Shown here one piece after another: positions 16,364-25,267 of a stretch of 37,995 nt of DNA; position 1 is the stretch's first letter, and each line of letters begins with the position of its first letter. The stretch comes from Tidjanibacter sp. GTDB lineage: Bacteria > Bacteroidota > Bacteroidia > Bacteroidales > Rikenellaceae. The notes beneath the pieces are model-generated. The model worked only from the letters and a program-made list of their open reading frames with translations. It was not told the DNA's origin and ran no database searches. The DNA is taken from the NCBI GenBank assembly GCA_017648105.1, contig JAGCJH010000049.1, positions 1 through 37,995 of the forward strand, in the 5' to 3' direction. The translations under genes and the position numbers were made by a program.

Positions 16364-17911
16364 ATGAATAGAGAACTAATTATCAATGTAACACCCTCCG
16401 AAGTAACTATCGCCCTTGTTGAGGACAAACAGCTCGTCGAGCTGGACAAGGAGAGTTGCAAAAGCGGATTTGCGGTGGGCGACATCTATCTGGGCAAGGT
16501 TCGCAAAATTATGCCTGGTCTGAATGCCGCTTTTGTCAATATTGGTCACGAGAAAGATGCCTTCATCCACTTCCTCGATCTCGGACCTCAGTTCACCACG
16601 CTCCACAAGCTCGTGGCGAATCTGTCGACAAAGAAGAAAAATATGCGAATTGAGAGTTTGAAACTCGACCAACCTTTGGGTAAAAGTGGTAAGTTGGCGA
16701 GTTATATTGCGGGCGGACAGCCCATTATGGTGCAGATTGCCAAAGAGGCTATCTCCACAAAGGGTCCAAGATTGACTTCGGACATTTCTCTCGCAGGTCG
16801 CAATGTGGTGCTTATTCCATTTACAAACAAAATATCCATATCCCAAAAGATTCGTTCCAACGAAGAGAAAAAACGACTCAAACGCATCTGTGATAAAGTG
16901 TTGCCCAAAAACTACGGCGTGATTATCCGCACCGCAGCGCAGGGCAAGAGCGACATCGATATCGAGCAGGATATCCTCTCGCTCATCAAACGCTGGGAGA
17001 GTGCGTTGGAGGGAATCAAAACCAAAGTGCCTCCCACTCAGTTGTTGAGTGAGATGAGCAGAGCAAATACTATTATTCGTGACTCGCTCAACTCGTCGTT
17101 CAACGCCATTTATGTGAATGACGAGGCGATTTACAACGAAATCAAGGAGTATATTTCGGTCATTGCGCCCGAGAAACTCAAAATTGTCAAACACTACAAG
17201 GGTTCCCAGCCCATCTTTGACAATTTCGATATCTCCCGCCAGATCAAGTCACTCTTTGCTAAATATGTGTCGCTCAAAAGGGGTGCCTATCTCATCATTG
17301 AGCACACCGAAGCTCTGCACGTCATTGATGTGAATAGTGGCAATCGTGCGAAGGTTGCCGACGATCAGGAGAGCACGGCTATGGATGTCAATCTCTCGGC
17401 TGCTGCCGAAATCGCCCGTCAGTTGCGCTTGCGTGATATGGGCGGTATTGTGATTATCGACTTCATCGACCTCCATAAAGCGGAAAACCGCCAGAGGCTC
17501 TATGAGGAGATGCAGAAACTGATGGCTACCGACAAGGCAAAGCACACTATTCTGCCCCTCACAAAGTTTGGTCTGATGCAGATTACTCGCCAGAGGGTGC
17601 GCCCCGAGGCTATCAGCAAGGCGGAAGAGACTTGCCCAACTTGTGGCGGCACTGGCAAAATCCTGCCCTCCATCTTGCTCGATAAACAGATCGAAAACCA
17701 GATTGCATACTATGCAATCGAAAAACGCCGTCGCAGTCTGCGCATTGTCGTAAATCCCGTGATGGCAGCATACCTCACCAAGGGAGGCTTGTGGAGCATC
17801 CGTCGTAAGTGGCGCAGGCGCTACTTGTGCGATATCCGCCTCTTTGTGGATCAGTCGATGGGTATTGTTGAGTTCAAGATGGTCGATAGGAAGCGTCAAG
17901 AACTTAAATAA
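16364..17911 (+). CDS. rng: Ribonuclease E/G family protein (RNase G)
   Basis: A 515-residue endoribonuclease for rRNA maturation and mRNA decay. Seen: an S1-like RNA-binding segment (GDIYLGKVRKIMPGLNAAFV, 39-58, through about 80), the catalytic metal ligands in HVIDVNSG (D322) and VIIDFIDL (D366), and the Zn-link CPTCGGTG (424-431). The length is that of RNase G without the long RNase E tail. I chose ATG at 16364 (MNRELIINV, matching the family N-terminus) over an upstream in-frame ATG at 16298 that would add non-homologous residues and lies at the terminator. It is followed 15 bases later by mfd on the same strand. Confidence 0.93.
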   Translation: MNRELIINVTPSEVTIALVEDKQLVELDKESCKSGFAVGDIYLGKVRKIMPGLNAAFVNIGHEKDAFIHFLDLGPQFTTLHKLVANLSTKKKNMRIESLKLDQPLGKSGKLASYIAGGQPIMVQIAKEAISTKGPRLTSDISLAGRNVVLIPFTNKISISQKIRSNEEKKRLKRICDKVLPKNYGVIIRTAAQGKSDIDIEQDILSLIKRWESALEGIKTKVPPTQLLSEMSRANTIIRDSLNSSFNAIYVNDEAIYNEIKEYISVIAPEKLKIVKHYKGSQPIFDNFDISRQIKSLFAKYVSLKRGAYLIIEHTEALHVIDVNSGNRAKVADDQESTAMDVNLSAAAEIARQLRLRDMGGIVIIDFIDLHKAENRQRLYEEMQKLMATDKAKHTILPLTKFGLMQITRQRVRPEAISKAEETCPTCGGTGKILPSILLDKQIENQIAYYAIEKRRRSLRIVVNPVMAAYLTKGGLWSIRRKWRRRYLCDIRLFVDQSMGIVEFKMVDRKRQELK

Positions 17912-17926
17912 CCGAAATAGATTTCT

Positions 17927-20900
17927 TTGAAAAGCGAAAACAATTCCATACAGGATATTGTTCAGCGTGCTGCCCGAACAGCCCCCGTCAGGGAGCTTGT
18001 CGGGAGAATTGAGAGCCGAACCGTGACAGAGATTACCTCTCTGGCAGGTTCGGCTTTTGCTCTTTATCAGGCTGTGGTGGCTCGCAAGGTGGGTGGCGTA
18101 CATATCTGCGTAGCAGAGGATAGGGACTCGGCAGCATATCTTGCGGGCGACCTCTATGGTATTGCCGATGCCGAGAGGGTTATGTTCCTCCCTTCGAGCT
18201 ATAAACGCTCCATCTGCTATGGTGGCGAGGATGCGTCGAGTGTCGTTCAGCGCACCGCAGCATTGGAGGCTGTGAGAAACCACAAGGGCGGATATCTTAT
18301 CGTCTGCACCTATCCGGAGGCGATTGCCGAGTGTGTGGTGTCGGCAGAGAGTGTCTGCGAAAATGTAGTGGAGGTAACCGCTGGTGAGCGTATCTCTATG
18401 ACGGCGCTCCAAGAGAGGGTTGAGGCTCTCGGCTTTGAGAGGGTCGATTTTGTCCACGAGCCCGGACAATACTCCATAAGGGGTGGAATTTTCGACATCT
18501 TTTCCTACTCGGAGAATAAACCTTTTAGGTTGGACTTCTTTGGCGATGAGGTGGAGAGCCTCAGGCGTTTCGACCTCTCCTCTCAGCTCTCAACTGAGAA
18601 GGTGCCGATGGTTCGCATCCTGCCCAACTTGAAGAACTTTTCAGCCGACCAGAAGGTCGCTGTGAGTGAGTATGTTGGCGAGGCTATCTGGTGGATGATG
18701 GGTCTTGACCACACGCTCACAAAGATAGACGACCTGCGTCGCAAACTCCTCAGCGAGAGCGACGAGCCCGCCGAGGATGCTCGCCGTGTGACCTCCGCAA
18801 AGGCATTCCTCTCGACCACCGAGGGGGCGGCTATGGTGCTTTTGGGGGCGTCGTCGAAGCGTGAGGCTACGGGCTCGGTGGCATTTGCTACCACCCCACA
18901 GGCAGCGTTCAATAGGCAGTATGATATGCTTGCCGACGATATTGAGGCGAGGGCACAGCAGGGCTACACCACCTATCTTCTCTCGGAAAACCGCACGCAG
19001 TTTGAGCGCTTGGAGAATGTGCTCGCTGCGACCCACCGCAAGGCGCACTTTGAGCCGATGAAGATGACCCTTCACGGGGGCTTCACGGATAGGCTCCTGA
19101 GAGTGAGCCTCTATACCGACCATCAGATTTTCGACCGCTACCACCGCTACACCCTGCGAGGTGAGATAGACCGCAAGGAGAGCCTTACGATTGCTGAGCT
19201 GAATAGGCTCAAAATGGGCGACTATGTGGTACATATCGATCACGGCGTGGGTCAGTTCGGAGGTCTGGTACGCTCGGTGGAGAATGGCAAGGAGCAGGAG
19301 TCGGTCAAAATTGTCTATAAGGAGGGCGATGTGCTGCTGGTAAATGTACATTCGCTCCACCGCATATCTCGATACAAGAGTAAGGATAGCGACGCCCCAC
19401 CACGCATCTATCGCCTCGGTGCGGGCGCTTGGCAGAGGGTCAAGGAGGCAACCAAGAGGGCGGTGAAGGATATCGCCCGAGAACTCATAAAACTCTATGC
19501 CGAGAGGAAGGCGAGTGGCGGTTTTGCCTTTTCGCCCGATAGCTATCTGCAATATGAACTCGAAAGCACCTTTCAGTGGGAGGAGACCCCCGACCAGCAG
19601 AAGGCTGTGGAGCTCGTGAAGGGGGATATGGAGTCCAAAGAGCCGATGGATAGGCTCGTGTGTGGCGATGTGGGCTTTGGTAAGACGGAGGTTGCTGTGA
19701 GGGCGGCTTTCAAGGCTGCGTGTGATAGTAAGCAGGTGGCGGTCTTGGTGCCTACAACCATCCTCTCTCTCCAACACTACCGCACCTTTGCGAGCCGTAT
19801 GAAGGGACTGCCTGTGAGGGTCGATTACCTCTCACGCACACGCTCCGCAAAGGATACGAAACAGATATTGGCAGATCTTGCCGAAGGAAAGATTGATATC
19901 ATTGTCGGTACCCATAAACTCCTTGGCAAAGAGGTTAAATTCAAGGATTTGGGTCTGCTTATTATCGATGAGGAGCAGAAGTTTGGTGTGGCGGCAAAGG
20001 AGAAACTCCGACAACTGAGCGTCAGTGTCGATACGCTCACACTGACGGCTACGCCCATCCCCCGCACTCTTCAATTTTCACTGATGGGTGCAAGGGATTT
20101 GTCGGTCATCTCAACCCCTCCCCCCAACCGCCAACCCATCATTACCGAGTCGCACACCTTCGATGAGGGTATCATCAAAGAGGCACTCGATTTTGAGCTC
20201 GATAGGGGTGGTCAGGTCTATTTCTTGCACAATAGGGTGGAGGATATCGACCGCATAGCGGCACTTGTGCTCAAATTGCGCTCAACGGCAAGGGTTGTGG
20301 TGGGTCACGGACAGATGCCCGCAGCGACGCTCGAAAGGCTCATTATGGACTTCATCTATGGCGAGTATGATGTGCTTGTGGCTACGACAATCATAGAGAA
20401 TGGCATTGATATTCCCAATGCAAATACAATCATCATCAACCACGCCCACCGATTTGGACTCAGTGAGTTACACCAGCTCAGGGGTCGTGTGGGTAGGAGC
20501 GATAGGAAGAGTTTTTGCTACCTCCTCTCGCCCCCCGATGAGCTCCTGACGAGCGACGCAAGGCGTAGGCTTAGGGCTATCGAGGAGTTTTCCGACTTGG
20601 GCTCGGGCTTCAATATTGCAATGCAGGATTTGGATATTCGTGGTGCGGGTAACCTGTTGGGTGCCGAGCAGAGTGGTTTTATTGCCGATATGGGCTTTGA
20701 AACCTACCAGAAAATCCTTGCAGAGGCGATTACGGAACTTCGCACGGAGGGTACCGAAGGACTCGATGAGGTGCTGGGTGAGAGCGCTACGGAGATGGCT
20801 TTGCCCGAGGATGTACGCTATGTTACGGACTGCCAAGTCGAAACCGACCTTGTGGCACTTCTGCCCGATAGGTATGTGGGCTCGACGAGTGAGAAGTTGC

Positions 20901-21295
20901 AGCTCTATCGTCGTTTGGATGGCATTACCGAGGAAGGTGAGATTGAGCGCTTTGTGGGAGAGCTGACAGACCGCTTTGGTCAGTTGCCCATCGAGGCACA
21001 AACCCTTGTGGATATTGTGCGTCTGCGTTGGAGGGCTGTGGCGCTCGGCATTGAGCGTGCAAAAGTGAAGAATGGACTGATGCTCCTCTGGTTCCCTGCC
21101 GATGGTAAGAGCCTCTACTACAAGAGTGGCATCTTTGGAGGTATCCTGCGCTACATCACAACTCGTGCGGATAAATTTGTTCTCAAACAGAACAACAATA
21201 GAGTCTATTTGGTCGTTAGAGATGTAGAGAGTATTGCGGTTGGATGTGATGTGCTTGATGAGTTGAGCGCAGCACTTGGGCGTGCGAACTGCTAA
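17927..21295 (+). CDS. mfd: Transcription-repair coupling factor Mfd
   Basis: A 1122-residue DNA translocase that removes RNA polymerase stalled at lesions and recruits UvrA. Domains in order: UvrB-like N-terminal part (about 1-330), RNA-polymerase-interacting CarD-like domain (GDYVVHIDHGVGQFGG, about 431-500), helicase lobe 1 with Walker A CGDVGFGKTE (about 580) and DEEQ box (about 680), the TATPIPRTL motif, lobe 2 with TTIIENGIDIPNA and QLRGRVGRS, and the C-terminal D7 domain. The start is TTG at 17927 (TTG AAA AGC); an in-frame TAG lies three codons upstream, and the next ATG would delete conserved sequence. It probably forms an operon with rng. Confidence 0.96.
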   Translation: MKSENNSIQDIVQRAARTAPVRELVGRIESRTVTEITSLAGSAFALYQAVVARKVGGVHICVAEDRDSAAYLAGDLYGIADAERVMFLPSSYKRSICYGGEDASSVVQRTAALEAVRNHKGGYLIVCTYPEAIAECVVSAESVCENVVEVTAGERISMTALQERVEALGFERVDFVHEPGQYSIRGGIFDIFSYSENKPFRLDFFGDEVESLRRFDLSSQLSTEKVPMVRILPNLKNFSADQKVAVSEYVGEAIWWMMGLDHTLTKIDDLRRKLLSESDEPAEDARRVTSAKAFLSTTEGAAMVLLGASSKREATGSVAFATTPQAAFNRQYDMLADDIEARAQQGYTTYLLSENRTQFERLENVLAATHRKAHFEPMKMTLHGGFTDRLLRVSLYTDHQIFDRYHRYTLRGEIDRKESLTIAELNRLKMGDYVVHIDHGVGQFGGLVRSVENGKEQESVKIVYKEGDVLLVNVHSLHRISRYKSKDSDAPPRIYRLGAGAWQRVKEATKRAVKDIARELIKLYAERKASGGFAFSPDSYLQYELESTFQWEETPDQQKAVELVKGDMESKEPMDRLVCGDVGFGKTEVAVRAAFKAACDSKQVAVLVPTTILSLQHYRTFASRMKGLPVRVDYLSRTRSAKDTKQILADLAEGKIDIIVGTHKLLGKEVKFKDLGLLIIDEEQKFGVAAKEKLRQLSVSVDTLTLTATPIPRTLQFSLMGARDLSVISTPPPNRQPIITESHTFDEGIIKEALDFELDRGGQVYFLHNRVEDIDRIAALVLKLRSTARVVVGHGQMPAATLERLIMDFIYGEYDVLVATTIIENGIDIPNANTIIINHAHRFGLSELHQLRGRVGRSDRKSFCYLLSPPDELLTSDARRRLRAIEEFSDLGSGFNIAMQDLDIRGAGNLLGAEQSGFIADMGFETYQKILAEAITELRTEGTEGLDEVLGESATEMALPEDVRYVTDCQVETDLVALLPDRYVGSTSEKLQLYRRLDGITEEGEIERFVGELTDRFGQLPIEAQTLVDIVRLRWRAVALGIERAKVKNGLMLLWFPADGKSLYYKSGIFGGILRYITTRADKFVLKQNNNRVYLVVRDVESIAVGCDVLDELSAALGRANC

Positions 21296-21310
21296 AATTA
21301 CCACTCGGGA

Positions 21311-21329
21311 GGGCGAAAAATCGCCTTTT
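21311..21329 (+). terminator. Weak terminator after mfd
   Basis: GGCGA (21312-21316) pairs with TCGCC (21321-21325), 4-base loop, followed by TTTT. The stem is short, so efficiency is uncertain. Confidence 0.5.
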
Positions 21330-21362
21330 GGTCACTAAATGTGCAGCGAAGCGGGAAAAAAC

Positions 21363-21393
21363 TTTGAAAAGAGATTAAAAAATACGATATTTG
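21363..21393 (+). promoter_or_regulatory. Promoter of the envelope gene run
   Basis: TTTG (21363-21366), 19 bases, then GATATTTG (21386-21393), one mismatch from TAnnTTTG. It lies 55 bases upstream of the porin-like gene at 21449. Confidence 0.65.
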
Positions 21394-21448
21394 CGAGATT
21401 TATATAGACAAAGTCTATAAAGGCTCGAAAAAGTAACCGAAAGAAAAG

Positions 21449-22756
21449 ATGAATTTAAGAAAGAAAATAGCGATTGTGATGGCAATGATTGCTGCGCTTG
21501 TGGGAGCCGAGGAGGCTTCGGCACAGAGCAGTTTGAATGCCTACTCGCCCTATACCTTCTACGGAATTGGAGATATTCATCAAGAGGGCAACGCCGCCAT
21601 CCGTGCAATGGGTGGTGCGGGTGTTGGCTTCCGCAACTACCTCTATGTGAACTCTCTCAACCCCGCATCGTATAGCTCCGTGAGAAACAACTCGTTCCTC
21701 TCCAACTTCGATATGGAGGGTCAGAATTTCTATGCCCGCACAACCGATGCTAAAACCTCCTACAACACCTTCAACATCAAGGATATCTCGATGTCTTTCC
21801 CCTTAGCAAAGGGCTTGGGAGTGGGAGTGAGCGTTATGCCATACAGTTCGGTGGGCTACAATGTGAGCTACTACGACGACAGTGCCGATGTCCTCGCAGG
21901 TGTCGGTCAGGTGCTCAATGCCTACTCGGGCTCGGGCGATGTAACCCAGTTCAAGGCAGGTGTGGGCTATGAGATTTTCAAGAACTTCTCGGTGGGTGCC
22001 GACCTTATCTACTATCACGGTAGCATCCTCCGCACATTCAGCGCACTGCCCTCCTCGATTACGGGCAGTGGCTCCTACTACTCGTTGAGTGGCACCTCGA
22101 CCGAGCGCATCAATAGCTTCTTCGGTAAGGTGGGTATGCAGTGGACCCCCATCTCTTCGGAAAATACCGTGCTGACCATTGGTGCTACTTGGCAGATGGG
22201 CGGCAAGATGGGTGGTGAGGTTGTAACCAAAGTGCCCATCAATGGCACACTCGCCCCCGATGAGTATGCTGTGAATGAAACAACCACCTCGACCTTCACA
22301 ATGCCTTCGATGTATGCTGTGGGTATGTATCTCCACCGCCCCAAATATAGCATCGGCGCAGATTATGAGTTTGCCGATTGGGGCTCACGCAATGAGGGCG
22401 ACCGGGGTGCAAACCTTGCGTTCCGCAACACCAACACCGTGCGTGTGGGTGGTCAATATACCCCCAATCCGGGTGATGTGCGCAACGCCTTCAACCGCTT
22501 TACCTATCGTGCAGGTGTGCGTTGGAGTCAGTGCTATGTGGTGCTGAACAATCAACCCATCAGCGATGTAGCGCTCACTTTTGGCGTGGGCATACCTCTG
22601 CGTATGACTGGACTCTCCAATGTCAATCTCGGCTTGGAGCTCGGTCAGCGTGGCACAACCAAAGCAGGACTTTCCAGCGAGAGTTACCTCAAATTTACCG
22701 TAGGTTTCAGCTTGTTCGGAGAGGATTATTGGTTTGTGAAGGTTAAGTATGATTAG
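21449..22756 (+). CDS. Putative outer-membrane beta-barrel protein (FadL/PorV-like)
   Basis: A 435-residue protein with signal peptide 1-25 (EEASA-Q). After it come SPYTFYGIGDIHQEGNAAIR and RAMGGAGVGFRNYLYVNSLNPASY, the N-terminal pattern of Bacteroidetes FadL-type barrels (MGGA...NPAS). Many amphipathic strands follow, and it ends KFTVGFSLFGEDYWFVKVKYD with an aromatic-rich last strand. The substrate is unknown. First gene of a plus-strand run with a TPR protein, LptC, a CNNM transporter and a PpiD-like chaperone, consistent with an envelope role. Its TAG stop codon is followed at once by the 9-bp minisatellite. Confidence 0.8.
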   Translation: MNLRKKIAIVMAMIAALVGAEEASAQSSLNAYSPYTFYGIGDIHQEGNAAIRAMGGAGVGFRNYLYVNSLNPASYSSVRNNSFLSNFDMEGQNFYARTTDAKTSYNTFNIKDISMSFPLAKGLGVGVSVMPYSSVGYNVSYYDDSADVLAGVGQVLNAYSGSGDVTQFKAGVGYEIFKNFSVGADLIYYHGSILRTFSALPSSITGSGSYYSLSGTSTERINSFFGKVGMQWTPISSENTVLTIGATWQMGGKMGGEVVTKVPINGTLAPDEYAVNETTTSTFTMPSMYAVGMYLHRPKYSIGADYEFADWGSRNEGDRGANLAFRNTNTVRVGGQYTPNPGDVRNAFNRFTYRAGVRWSQCYVVLNNQPISDVALTFGVGIPLRMTGLSNVNLGLELGQRGTTKAGLSSESYLKFTVGFSLFGEDYWFVKVKYD

Positions 22757-22792
22757 GCATTAAGGGCTCTAAGGGCATTAGGGGCTCTAAGG
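22757..22792. repeat. 9-bp minisatellite, 4 units (copy 3, inverted)
   Basis: Four 9-base units alternating GCATTARGG and GCTCTAAGG, starting at the base after the porin stop codon. They are the reverse complement of the CCTTAATGC/CCTTAGAGC units found elsewhere in the window. Confidence 0.8.
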
Positions 22793-22850
22793 TAGAAAAA
22801 GAGATTGGACAAACAAGAAACAAAATTATATAACACAAACACTAATACCA

Positions 22851-24404
22851 ATGAAACGAATCGTAATCAAATCGATGGTTGTGCTTTCGCTTATGATGGC
22901 GGGCACTATGAACACTGTAACCCTTATGGCTAACAATGTTGAGAGCCAGCAGGTGGAGGAAACCCCCGCAGAGCGCAAGGCTCGTGAGAAGGCTGAGAAG
23001 GCTGCCGCTAAGGAGGCTGAGAAGGCTCGCAAGGCTGCCGAGAAGGCAGAGAAAGCTCGTCTTGCGGAGGAGGCTAAAATTGCTAAAATCATTGCTGCAC
23101 AGAAGGCTGCTGCTGCAAAGAATGGTGTTGTAGAGGAGCAGAAACCCGCAACTACCTATGGTCCTGAGTGGGGTGAGAATGCAACCGCTGCTGAGAGGGA
23201 GGAGAATGTACAGAAGTTCAACTTCTTCCAGGATGCCTACAACAACAAAGATTATGACAAGGCATTGGAGTATATGAACTACCTCATCCAGAACTGCCCC
23301 AAAGCTCGTAGTAACATCTATGCTTACGGTGCAAACATCTACCGCAGCAAAATTGCTCGCTCGAAGAGCTTGGAGGAGAAGAGTGCAAACATCGAGGCTC
23401 TTATGAACCTCTACGATGCTCGTCTTGCAGCGTTCGCAGATGACCAGAAGTATGGCGAGGTATATATCCTCAAAACCAAAGCAAAAGACTACTACAAATA
23501 TCGCTCGGAGGACAAGCAGGGTATGTTGGAGTTGTTCCGTAAGGCTATCGAGATTGACCCCGAGGTAGATGCAACCTTCATCAACCAGTACTTCACTGTT
23601 CTCGTTGAGGAGTATGAGGCTCTTAATGTGGAGACCGACCACTTTATGAGCGAGTATGACTTTATGGCTTCCAAGATGGACCTCGTGACCGACGAGGAGG
23701 CTAAGACCACCTTCGACGCACTCCTTATCAAGTCGGGTGCTGCTGACTGTTCCAACTTGGAGCGTATCTTCGGCGAGAGGTTGGCAAATGATCCCGAGAA
23801 CGCTGCTCAGATTGAGAAAGCATTTAAGCTGATGGCTCGCAACCAGTGCCAGAGCGAGTTCTTCCTCTCGGTGGGCGAGAAATACTACGCACAGAACCCC
23901 ACAACCCAGACTGCACAGATGCTTAGCCGTGCATTCGAGGCAAACAAGAACTTCGACAAAGCACTCGAATATCTCCGTTCGGCTATTGAGATTGAGGAAG
24001 ATCCCGCAGTGAAATCCAATATCTGCGTGCAGATTTCGGGTACTGAGCTCGCAGCAGAGGCTTCCAAAGAGGCTGCCGCTTGGGCTAAGAAAGCTATCGA
24101 GTTCAACGCAGAGAACGCTTCGGCATACCTCTGCCTCGCACAGGCTTATGTTGATGGTGCAAAATGCGAGGGCTTCGACAAACAGACCGTCTTCTGGTTG
24201 GCTTGCGATCTGATCGCAAAGGCACGCACCCTCTTTGAGGGCAACGAGGCACAGCAGGAGATGTGCAACACCTTGCTCAACACCTACCGCAACTACTTCC
24301 CCAAACAGGCTGACTGCTTCTTCCGTGGTATTCAGGAGGGCGACGATTACAGCGTAAATTGCGGTTGGGTATCGGGCACCACCACTGTTAGACCTATCAA
24401 ATAG
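22851..24404 (+). CDS. Exported TPR protein with Ala/Lys/Glu-rich coiled coil
   Basis: A 517-residue protein with signal peptide 1-27 (TLMA-N), a highly charged helix of Ala, Lys and Glu (about 37-95) that is probably a coiled coil, then TPR-like repeats (for example AYNNKDYDKALEYMNYLIQN, about 129-148; EANKNFDKALEYLRSAIEIE, about 363-382) to near the C-terminus. It is probably a periplasmic or outer-membrane-linked scaffold; no enzyme motif is seen. Its TAG stop shares one base with the GTG start of lptC, so the two are translationally coupled. Confidence 0.8.
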   Translation: MKRIVIKSMVVLSLMMAGTMNTVTLMANNVESQQVEETPAERKAREKAEKAAAKEAEKARKAAEKAEKARLAEEAKIAKIIAAQKAAAAKNGVVEEQKPATTYGPEWGENATAAEREENVQKFNFFQDAYNNKDYDKALEYMNYLIQNCPKARSNIYAYGANIYRSKIARSKSLEEKSANIEALMNLYDARLAAFADDQKYGEVYILKTKAKDYYKYRSEDKQGMLELFRKAIEIDPEVDATFINQYFTVLVEEYEALNVETDHFMSEYDFMASKMDLVTDEEAKTTFDALLIKSGAADCSNLERIFGERLANDPENAAQIEKAFKLMARNQCQSEFFLSVGEKYYAQNPTTQTAQMLSRAFEANKNFDKALEYLRSAIEIEEDPAVKSNICVQISGTELAAEASKEAAAWAKKAIEFNAENASAYLCLAQAYVDGAKCEGFDKQTVFWLACDLIAKARTLFEGNEAQQEMCNTLLNTYRNYFPKQADCFFRGIQEGDDYSVNCGWVSGTTTVRPIK

Positions 24405-24967
24405 TGACTAAAAAAATACGACATAGACTGGCAATGGTAGCATCTCTTGTGGGAGGTGCTATCTTGCTGTTTTCGTGCTCGGGTGGAAAGACCCCCAAGC
24501 AGGCAAATCTCGAAACGATGATTACCCAGCAGAGCGACACCCTCACGATGGTTTTCACCAAGAATGGCGTGAAGGAGTATCGCTTCTGGACACCCCTTAT
24601 GGAGCGCTATGAGTTCGCTCGCGACCCCTATATGGAGTTCCGCAGGGGTATCAATATCATAACCTTCGACTCGCTCGGCAACGACAACTCCAAGATGAGG
24701 GCAGACTACGCCATCTTCTATGAGAAGAGGGAATTGTGGGAGGCGAGAGGTAATGTCGTGGGCAAGAGTGCCGATGGTAGGGAACTCTATACCAACCAGC
24801 TCTTCTGGGACCAAAAGACCGATAAGGTATTCTCCAATGTCGATTGCAAAATTGTCGATGGCGCCGATGTCTTTGTTGGCGAGGGTTTCGAGTCCGACTC
24901 GGAGTTTAAGGATTGGGTATTCAGAGAGAGCGAGGGTAGGATGTGGGTTGATGCCTCCCAGGAGTAG
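24404..24967 (+). CDS. lptC: LPS export protein LptC
   Basis: A 187-residue bitopic or lipid-anchored periplasmic protein that passes lipopolysaccharide from the LptBFG transporter to the LptA bridge. Seen: an N-terminal hydrophobic segment with lipobox-like LLFSC (about 21-25), then the LptC beta-jellyroll pattern: GVKEYRFWTPLMERYEFA, IITFDSLGN, RADYAIFYEKRELWEARGNV, and GRELYTNQLFWDQKTDKVFS. The start is GTG at 24404, overlapping the upstream TAG by one base. Length fits the family. Confidence 0.88.
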   Translation: MTKKIRHRLAMVASLVGGAILLFSCSGGKTPKQANLETMITQQSDTLTMVFTKNGVKEYRFWTPLMERYEFARDPYMEFRRGINIITFDSLGNDNSKMRADYAIFYEKRELWEARGNVVGKSADGRELYTNQLFWDQKTDKVFSNVDCKIVDGADVFVGEGFESDSEFKDWVFRESEGRMWVDASQE

Positions 24968-25002
24968 CGAGAGTATCTCGTGGGTATAATGGACCGTTTT
25001 CA

Positions 25003-25200
25003 TTAGAGCCCTTAACGCCCTTAACGCCCTTAATGCCCTTAACGCCCTTAGAGTCCTTAGAGTCCTTAGAGTCCTTAGAGTCCTTAGAGTCCTTAGAGCC
25101 TTTAACGCCCTTAGAGCCCTTAACGCCCTTAGAGTCCTTAGAGTCCTTAGAGTCCTTAGAGTCCTTAGAGCCTTTAACGCCCTTAGAGCCCTTAACGCCC
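25003..25200. repeat. 9-bp minisatellite, 22 units (copy 4)
   Basis: Twenty-two uninterrupted 9-base units of three main types: TTAACGCCC, TTAGAGTCC and TTAGAGCCC/T. There is higher-order structure: a run of five, then four, TTAGAGTCC units, each followed by the same four-unit tail (TTAGAGCCT, TTAACGCCC, TTAGAGCCC, TTAACGCCC). This shows duplication of a block of about 72 bases. It fills most of the 300-base gap between lptC and the CNNM gene. Open frames through it on both strands are artefacts of the 3-divisible unit. Confidence 0.95.
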
Positions 25201-25267
25201 TTAATACCGAGCAATGTCAAATAGAGCGAAAGGCTCTTGCCATTGTCGGTTGTTAAACAAAAAAAGA

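Noticed and set aside
18641..19777. 378-codon minus-strand frame inside mfd
   Set aside because: It is a shadow of a strongly conserved gene; no promoter or domain supports it.
25003..25200. CRISPR array
   Set aside because: The 9-bp units are contiguous with no unique spacers, and no cas genes are present.
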